A stretch of 64,000 nucleotides of DNA from Basidiobolus meristosporus CBS 931.73 (lineage: Eukaryota > Basidiobolomycota > Basidiobolomycetes > Basidiobolales > Basidiobolaceae): positions 124,001 to 188,000 of the forward strand of contig MCFE01000018.1 of assembly GCA_002104905.1 (NCBI GenBank). The letters are read 5' to 3'. The position numbers were made by a program, and so were the translations under genes. Shown piece after piece: positions 57,525-64,000 of the stretch (positions are counted from its first letter, which is position 1; each line of letters begins with the position of its first letter). Under the pieces are notes generated by a model that was given only the letters and a program-made list of their open reading frames with translations, was not told where the DNA came from and ran no database searches.

Positions 57525-58052
57525 CTAGCATTGCTTATTAAAGCATTTGCCTCTTCCTTCTTATTAGTGCTTGATTATCTTAATTCCTCATCCAGGAGCC
57601 TTCCATATATGTAATTTAGAGTCAATTCTTCATTTCTGTACTCTAGGGCCGATACGAGGCCCCAAAGCCTATCTATCAGACTATTCAGGTGGGTAACAGT
57701 CACATCTTCATCAGCGGTTTATACACCTACTGATTCCATCACATACGCCAACAGAGTAATTCTGTTGATTAGATTTTTCATTACTTCCTCTGGAAGCATC
57801 TTAGTAGCGTTGAATTAGCAATTTGTTTTTAAAATTAAGGCAAATGCAGTTGGAGGCACTTTGTTCTTTCCTCTGGTACTTTAAAGCTTTTTTTGCTACA
57901 CTATTAGGAGGGCATTCTTCTCCCATGACAATATCCCAGAGGTCTCATTCCTGTAGCACCATCTTCATCTTCACCATCTAGACTTAATATTCAGATCCAT
58001 CCAACTTTTCATCACAGTGGGAAACTACAGTAATAGTGGTATTAGACATTTC
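57525..58052 (-). pseudogene. Copia-like gag fragment, minus strand
   Basis: Parallels 19790-20390 of the main element (gag up to the start region, ending TATTAGACATT, the reverse of the ATG region) with many small lesions. Directly joined to an LTR at 58057 in the opposite sense. Confidence 0.75.
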
Positions 58053-58056
58053 TAGG

Positions 58057-58402
58057 TGCTGTGAAAATCGTACTTGCACCTCATCATTCACCTAATTTAG
58101 TCACTTGGACCATTACCTACAAATCTTAGAGAATTCTGACTAAATTCCTTCTCGGGATTTAATAAGATTATTTTCGCCAAGATACCAGGTACCCATAACA
58201 TGAAACTTGATAAGTTGTCCAAACAGCCCCAAACCTTGCACACATGTTCTAGGAAGATTCCTAAACATATTACACATGTTTATTTTTGAAGACCATATAA
58301 AGGTATAAATACTACTTTTACATTCAATGAATCAATAAGTGAAAACCACATATTCTACTTATTCTCCCAATCACTCCCAACATCTTCAAAACTCTTTCAA
58401 CA
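58057..58402 (+). mobile_element. Copia-like LTR, diverged
   Basis: TGCTGTGAAAATCG to CTCTTTCAACA, 346 bp, full length but one of the more diverged copies. Confidence 0.75.
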
Positions 58403-59039
58403 CAAACAGGAGCAGCTTGTGGTTCACTGCCTGTTAGTTTGTTTTTAATAACTGTAGTCCACCTTTTTACTCCAAGCTTTCATATCCGCTCCCATATTCA
58501 CATGGTTGACCCATAATACCATCTGTTTGCTTTGTAGAACCAAATGTGAACTGATACCAATTAGGTGTACTGTCAATCTAGATCTACCGATTAGCTAGTT
58601 AAATGTGTCAGTCGATCCACCTAATTCCGGTATTGTTCATTGTCAATTTCTAACCAAATGCAGTTTACACCAATAAAACCTCATTTATTAACACTCTCCA
58701 CCCATGTGTGAGGAAAATACCATTAATCGGTAAGCGCTCTAAATAATGTGACTAATTGATTGTCAAGATGAGGGTAAATTATTTTTGCATCGTGTTTCCT
58801 ATGTGACCTATAAAACGATTCGTAGCCATATAGTAGCTGATTTGTTAATCGACAGGTTTCGACGCTAGTATCTTAATAAAGTTACGCTTTATGATAATGA
58901 CCACAAGTAAGGGTAGCATAATTGGGATAGTGTTAATGCTTCAACTATTAACAACTATGTAACATTGTCCGGTTCCTACTCAGCATGCGTGTAGACTCTC
59001 TTATCATCAATTGCTATTTGGGGATGAAGTATAAATTTA
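58403..59039. other. Repeat-family sequence without genes
   Basis: Diverged promoter-proximal-like sequence (ACCTAATTCCGGTATTG, TGTGAGGAAAATACC), no supported gene. Confidence 0.4.
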
Positions 59040-59880
59040 AATACATCTAACTCCGGTATTTCTCAGTCAAGAGCATCTACGAATTGTCAAGTAATCAAAA
59101 ACCTGTGGATGGGGATGAAACCATTGCCATCTAATTTAATAACTACCCCTACTCAGGGTGGAGTTTTATCTCCTTTCGGCAAGTGGCGCACATATCATAC
59201 CAATTTTGTCAGTAACATGAACTATATAATTCCGAGATCTTTTATATTATGCATTATTATTCTAAACAGAAATGTGATCTGATAAAACTGCCTTTTTCAG
59301 TGAGCAGTACATTGATTGGCACTACCTTGCTATGGGTATGAAATATTAAACAAATAATATGGATTGAATCAACTAGCGGAATTAATATACCAATCCAAAT
59401 ATTCTACAATATTGACAAGGTACCGCTTACAATTCTTCATGCCATCATCTGTTGACATATGATCATAGTATTAAGTTAGATACAAGGGTGCGTACTTGAT
59501 CGCGTTTTAGCGGACTAGCCAGTTAATAGGCAAAGTCAAGACAGCCAGGACCCACTTATCGTGATGCGATATGTAATATCATCAACAGTTATGCATTTTG
59601 CTTTCAAGTATAACGTAGTGCATAATTAATCGATTTTTTATTTTACATTTCTGTGGCCATTTGCGAAATGGCTTTCCATCTATGCTACTGACCGGAGCAT
59701 CGGCACTTTCACAATCACACTACCACCGGCAGTGATCATGTGCATTGAAAGACATAAGCAACTCAAGATATTAGCGATGAGTTCTGCCAATCAACTAGTC
59801 AGACTGCTAGTATTGCATACCAAATTAAGGTGTTAGTATCTCAGATGGTTGGTGAGAGTTATTAAACAGGCTCTACAAGG
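59040..59880. repeat. Distal repeat block, copy 3
   Basis: Homologue of 47590-48360 and 53930-54960, with GCCATCATCTGTTGACATAT at about 59440 and TTTTAGCGGACTAGCC at 59508. Confidence 0.6.
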
Positions 59881-60219
59881 ATCTATCGGTTGAATCAGTA
59901 ATCAGATAGCAACTGACGATTTGTGGACATATGATCAGATATACTTGAATTGGGTGGATTCTCTCATGTACATAACTGGCTTATTTCAGTGAAGTATCTA
60001 CTCGGTGGCTCTAGACTGATGAAGCATTGGATTAGTGCTGTTCACATCGATATCTACGTAGGGAACAAATGACATGTGAAGCCTAGCAATGTGAATATGG
60101 GAATTGGTAAAGAGGCCTGGAAGAAAGTGGCTGACTCTGTATTACTACCAATGACTTTCGATCATGACCCTGTGAAAAAAATGCCATACAGAAGGAGTGG
60201 ATAAATCATTACCAAAGAT

Positions 60220-60562
60220 GCAGCATAAAAGGCTGACTAGGGCTTGACAAACATCAAGCCTAGTTTCACTCTACAAAAAGCCCGCTGTTAGACTGAATAT
60301 TCCGTTTGCAGCGTCTCTGCTTGGCAGCCTTCCATCTGGAGGTCATTACGGTACCAGTACCGGAGAAGTTCGCATGAATTTTCAAGCGTGTCATGTTATA
60401 TCCGAACCGCAGGTCGCACAAGACAAAGTTTATTTGTTGTCACGTCTAGAGTACTTGTAAAGAATAAAACATCTATCGAGGGTAATTCTTAGTTGTATAT
60501 ATTGTATAGTTTAGGTTTGATATTTATGAATGGATACTATCTTCTATGGGGGAATAGGAAGT
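60220..60562 (+). repeat. TATA-to-AATAAA cassette, copy 6
   Basis: CAGCATAAAAGG to GGGGGAATAGGAAG. One frame runs open from SLVSLYKKPAVRLNIPFAAS through MNFQACHVISEPQV to SRLEYL, the longest uninterrupted version among the cassettes. Confidence 0.8.
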
Positions 60563-60756
60563 ATTAGAGCTTGAAAGTTGGAGGTATAGTAGTTTTGCAT
60601 GGATTTAACGTTGCGCTATATAATTCTGGATTCTAAAGATAAAAAATTAATTAAACCCTAACCCCGCTACCAAAGCTGGGCATGTTCGGTTCCGCACTTA
60701 ATAGGTTTCTGAGAATATCGAAAAAATTATGGTATTTATTCGGCGTACAGGTGTCG

Positions 60757-61002
60757 TCAAATATCCCAGAGAGCCTTGCTTTTGACTAAATTCAACAATA
60801 ATGTAGTGAAAGAGTCTACCGATGTCAGGAAACCTGTTGGGATCATATCTCCCAATGTTTCACCTATCCAGTTTAAATGGTAGTGAAGAGCATTAGACTT
60901 TTGAACCTGTGCTTGGGCGTTCATGATTTGATCGGTCATGTATCGATGATCATCTTTTAAATGCATAAATATGTTATTGTAAACCAATATACTGAAGAGC
61001 AA
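60757..61002 (-). pseudogene. Central-segment exon relic, copy 4
   Basis: 81-codon minus-strand frame: HLKDDHRYMTDQIMNAQAQV, ALHYHLNWIGETLGDM and LLLNLVKSKALWDI before a TGA. It lies in opposite orientation to the cassette at 60220, with the upstream exon homologues (YLTLGWAEDVFNYAKANEY) at about 61150-61020. Confidence 0.45.
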
Positions 61003-61689
61003 TGCAATTATGAGTCGATTTAGAGAAGCTTACAGAAATTCGGCAGTTCAGAGGGCCTCCGAGTCGACGCGTTCAGAACTGAGTATTCATTGGCTTTGGC
61101 ATAATTGAATACGTCTTCCGCCCATCCCAACGTCAGATACGGCAATCAGAACGCCCTTATGTCCACCAAAGCAGCACTGAAATACACCGAGTATAATCAG
61201 TCCTATGGCTTTTATTAGAGATTCCTGCAGCGAATACCATAGCAATTTGACTGATCCCATTTGCATTTAATTTACCACTGTACATGGTATTCATGATTCC
61301 CTTCACTACATTGTTGCTCAGGGTTTTACCTGCTCATTTACTGGAAAGACAGAGGTCAATACTTGTGGTACGATGGGTAACGCAGCAGGAATTACTTCAA
61401 TGACTCATCCACTTGCATATAAAATCTACATATTTCACTAGCCTTAAATATATAACCCTTCTACGGTGGAGAATCATTCATGCTAGGCTTCTGCTGTTTG
61501 AAATACATAATTTCAGCGGAGGCAGAGCTTTTGGATACTAGTGAACATTATGTTTCAAGGTTGCTGGTTGAAATAACCCGCTGCGCATTGTTGATTGGCA
61601 CTACGAAATATTATACAACCGTATGTGTATGTGGCTTGTATCAAATCACTGTAATGTGGATCTGTTTCCAAATTCGTAGTTCAGTGCTA

Positions 61690-62400
61690 TGAAGAAATAC
61701 ATGAAATCTAGATCTTTTATTTTTTACACTATTGTTCCAAAATGCAATGTGATCTGAGACTCTTGCTGTTTTCAGTAAGCGGTACAATGATTAGCAGCAC
61801 CATGCCGTAGATATGAGATATGTATCACATGTTGAATGGTTGGAATCAACTAATGGATTTGATAAATCATTCCAAATATTCTACACTGTATTCATGGTGC
61901 CGCTCACGACTCTTCGTGCCGTCAGGTGTTGACACTTAGCCATACTACCAAGTAGATATTGTTGTTCAGACTTCACCACGTTTTAGCGGACTACCCAATT
62001 TGTAGATGTAACCATGAGGGCCAGGAATATACATGTCGAGATGCGCTATATAATGTTATCAACATTAATGTAGTGGACATTCAGGTATGATGTAAAGCAT
62101 TATTAATCTGCGATTTAGGAAACGTTTCTGTGGCTGGTTGGGATAATACTAGGTATAATACTATTCATCAGGTCCATTATTGCAATATTACATCAACGCT
62201 ACCGCCGTGGAATCAGCATTATCCCAATCACGTTGCCATCAGCGATATGCATAAGCATATTGGCACACATGTAAACCTATCACATTGTTAACTTTGCGAC
62301 TTGCCAATCAGCCGGTCACATTGTTGGCATAGCGTGCCGATTCAAGGCATTACCTTTTCGAGATGTGTGGTGAAAGTTATTAAATGGATCTGTACGTTTC
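61690..62400. repeat. Distal repeat block, copy 4
   Basis: Landmarks as in the other distal blocks (TTTTAGCGGACTACCC at 61980; GTGTTGACACTTAGCC at 61925). Confidence 0.6.
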
Positions 62401-62597
62401 TATCGGCACAAACAGTATTCAGATAGAAATTGACGATACGAAATTGAATAAATGCTCAGATATACCTGAATAAGGTGGATTTCCTCATGTTCATAGCTGG
62501 CTTATCTCAGTGAATCGGCCACTTGGTAGATCGAGATTGCTGAAGGTTCCGATTAGTGCTGATTCGCGTTGACCTCTACATTGGGAACGTATAACAT

Positions 62598-62813
62598 GTG
62601 AAGCCCAGTGATGTGAATATGGAAATGGATGTTGAGGCCTGGAGCAAAGTGGCTGACTTTGCATTATTACCAATAACTTTCGATCATGACCCCGGAAGAA
62701 TGTACCATACGCAAGGAGTGGATAAATCATTACCAAAGATGCAGCATAAAAGGCAGGCTATGAGAAGTCAAACAGCAAGCCTAGTTTCACTCTACAAAAA
62801 GCCCTCCGTTTGA
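62598..62813 (+). pseudogene. Open frame crossing the cassette TATA, copy 7
   Basis: 71 codons, reading MDVEAWSKVADFALLPITFD and on through the TATA region to MRSQTASLVSLYKKPSV, then TGA, after which the same frame continues LNIPFAASLLGTLPFGGHYC. Here alone the pre-cassette and cassette frames are joined, suggesting they were once one coding region or that the overlap is accidental. Confidence 0.35.
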
Positions 62814-63090
62814 CTGAATATTCCGTTTGCAGCATCTCTGCTTGGCACTCTTCCATTTGGAGGTCATTACTGTACCAGTACCGGTGTTATTCACATGAAC
62901 TTCCAAGCGTGTCATGTTGAATCCGAGCCGCAGGTTACCAGCGTGAAGTCAATGTATATTTGTTGTCACGTTTAGAGTACTTGTAAAGAATAAAACGTCT
63001 ATCGAGGGTGAATCTTAGTTGCTTGTATGATATGGTTTAGGTTCAGTAGTTATGAATGGGCACTATCTTTCCTGTAGGTGAGTAGGAAAT
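62741..63090 (+). repeat. TATA-to-AATAAA cassette, copy 7
   Basis: GCAGCATAAAAGG to GAGTAGGAAAT; AATAAA at about 62990. Left arm of an inverted pair whose homology continues to about 63185. Confidence 0.85.
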
Positions 63091-63187
63091 GTTAGCGTTT
63101 GTATGTTGCAAGTTTAGTAGTTTAACATGGAATCAATGTTCCGCTATATATATAATGGGATTGGAGTGATTAAAAGCAAGCAAATAT

Positions 63188-63472
63188 ATGGAGGTGAAGA
63201 AGTGCTTTGAACAGGCAGCGCTTGCCGATTATAGAAGGTCGTTTGAAGATATGAAAGGGGAACATAGATTTGGATTTAGTTCGGTGCATTTGCATCTTCA
63301 AATACCCCGGAGAATCTTGCTTCCGACTGAATCCAGCAGTAAATTGATTAATGAATCTATTGAGTTTAAGAAACAAGCTGTGACCATGATTGTTTACTAC
63401 ATTACAAGGAAGTTAGAGTCCCATACTTGGGGTATGGTGGGCTATGAAGCAAATATTACTAAAATGACTTAA
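63188..63472 (+). CDS. Hypothetical protein in the centre of an inverted pair
   Basis: Intact 94-codon frame from an ATG (MEVKKCFEQAALADYRRSFE ... GYEANITKMT, TAA), lying exactly between the two arms of the right-hand inverted pair. No signal peptide or domain recognised. The opposite strand of the same interval is homologous to the central exon relics (FNQFTAGFSRKQ-like), so the coding strand is uncertain and this may be an antisense chance frame. Confidence 0.25.
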   Translation: MEVKKCFEQAALADYRRSFEDMKGEHRFGFSSVHLHLQIPRRILLPTESSSKLINESIEFKKQAVTMIVYYITRKLESHTWGMVGYEANITKMT

Positions 63473-63583
63473 CACTTGCGAATTAAATCGACACACGTAA
63501 CTCGCCTTAAAGTTGAATCCGTCCAAGGTTTCATATTGTTTATGCCGGACCATTGCTGATTTAGAGTACGCATCCACCATATT

Positions 63584-64000
63584 TGCTTGCTTTTAATCAC
63601 TCCAATCCCATTATATATATAGCGGAACATTGATTCCATGTTAAACTACTAAACTTGCAACATACAAACGCTAACATTTCCTACTCACCTACAGGAAAGA
63701 TAGTGCCCATTCATAACTACTGAACCTAAACCATATCATACAAGCAACTAAGATTCACCCTCGATAGACGTTTTATTCTTTACAAGTACTCTAAACGTGA
63801 CAACAAATATACATTGACTTCACGCTGGTAACCTGCGGCTCGGCTTCAACATGACACGCTTGGAAGTTCATGTGAATTACACCGGTACTGGTCCAGTATT
63901 GACCTCCGGATAAATGGCTGCCAAGCAGAGATGCTGCAAACGGAATATTCAGTCAAACGGCGGGCTTTTTGTAGAGTGAAACTAGGCTTGCTGGTTGATA
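63584..64000 (-). repeat. Inverted arm with TATA-to-AATAAA cassette, copy 8 (cut by window edge)
   Basis: Reverse complement of 62760-63185, from TTGCTTGCTTTTAATCACTC to the window edge. Arms of about 420 bp flank a centre of about 400 bp. The cassette proper begins near 63676. Confidence 0.9.

Noticed and set aside
44141-64000. CRISPR array or simple satellite
   Set aside because: Repeats are hundreds of bases long, in both orientations, with irregular spacing and gene-like internal structure.
63584-64000. True telomere or chromosome end at the window edge
   Set aside because: The edge falls inside an inverted arm with no telomeric repeats; TTAGGG-like pairs occur only singly elsewhere (about 41367 and 60655).
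1-64000. tRNA and rRNA genes
   Set aside because: Scanned for A/B-box and T-loop patterns such as GGTTCGAATCC and for rRNA-like sequence; no candidate could fold convincingly by eye.

Overview
The window looks like a fungal nuclear chromosome segment, AT-rich, with short GT-AG introns (about 50-75 nt, often with a CTAAC/TACTAAC-like branch site) and fungal marker genes: a GPI-type chitin deacetylase, the V-ATPase assembly factor Pkr1, a Pho85-type (Pcl) cyclin and a Kin1/Kin2 kinase with a KA1 tail. The abundance of copia-like LTRs, the GT31 core-1-galactosyltransferase-like family and the wall and surface enzymes would suit an early-diverging filamentous fungus, but I cannot fix the lineage from sequence alone.

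Layout. 1-6.2 kb is an ordinary gene-dense stretch: chitin deacetylase, ribosomal protein eL30, a membrane-anchored beta-helix (pectate-lyase-like) protein and Pkr1 (minus strand). 6.2-25.3 kb is a dispersed triplication of a four-exon GT31 glycosyltransferase gene (copies A, B, C, each 298 codons). It has a decayed fourth fragment, homologous upstream blocks, and a thick deposit of one copia-like LTR retrotransposon family (a 4.4 kb decayed element on the minus strand, inverted fragments, solo LTRs) between copies B and C. 25.7-27.1 kb holds two adjacent decayed genes (hotdog thioesterase, then cupin), convergent with a chromodomain protein gene (27.2-28.3 kb). 28.3-31.3 kb is gene-poor. 31.3-36.2 kb carries the Pcl-type cyclin and a five-exon Kin1-like kinase, plausibly both tied to polarity and cell-cycle control. 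39.85-41.2 kb is a fucosyltransferase-like Golgi protein. 41.3-44.2 kb is a wreck of a non-LTR retrotransposon plus copia pieces.

From about 44 kb to the right edge there are no recognisable housekeeping genes. Instead the DNA is built from one multi-part repeat family. A cassette of about 350 bp with a TATA box at one end and an AATAAA signal at the other occurs nine times in both orientations, often as head-facing inverted pairs around a unique centre, embedded in longer homologous blocks. Several stretches keep open frames, exon-like borders and conservative amino-acid replacement between copies, so the family appears to derive from intron-containing protein genes of unknown function that have been amplified, inverted and largely pseudogenised. 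This is the least explained part of the window; a subtelomeric location is a reasonable inference but not shown.

Themes: cell-surface carbohydrate biology (deacetylase, beta-helix protein, three GT31 enzymes, fucosyltransferase-like protein) in gene islands, separated by retrotransposon graveyards and by the inverted-repeat family on the right.
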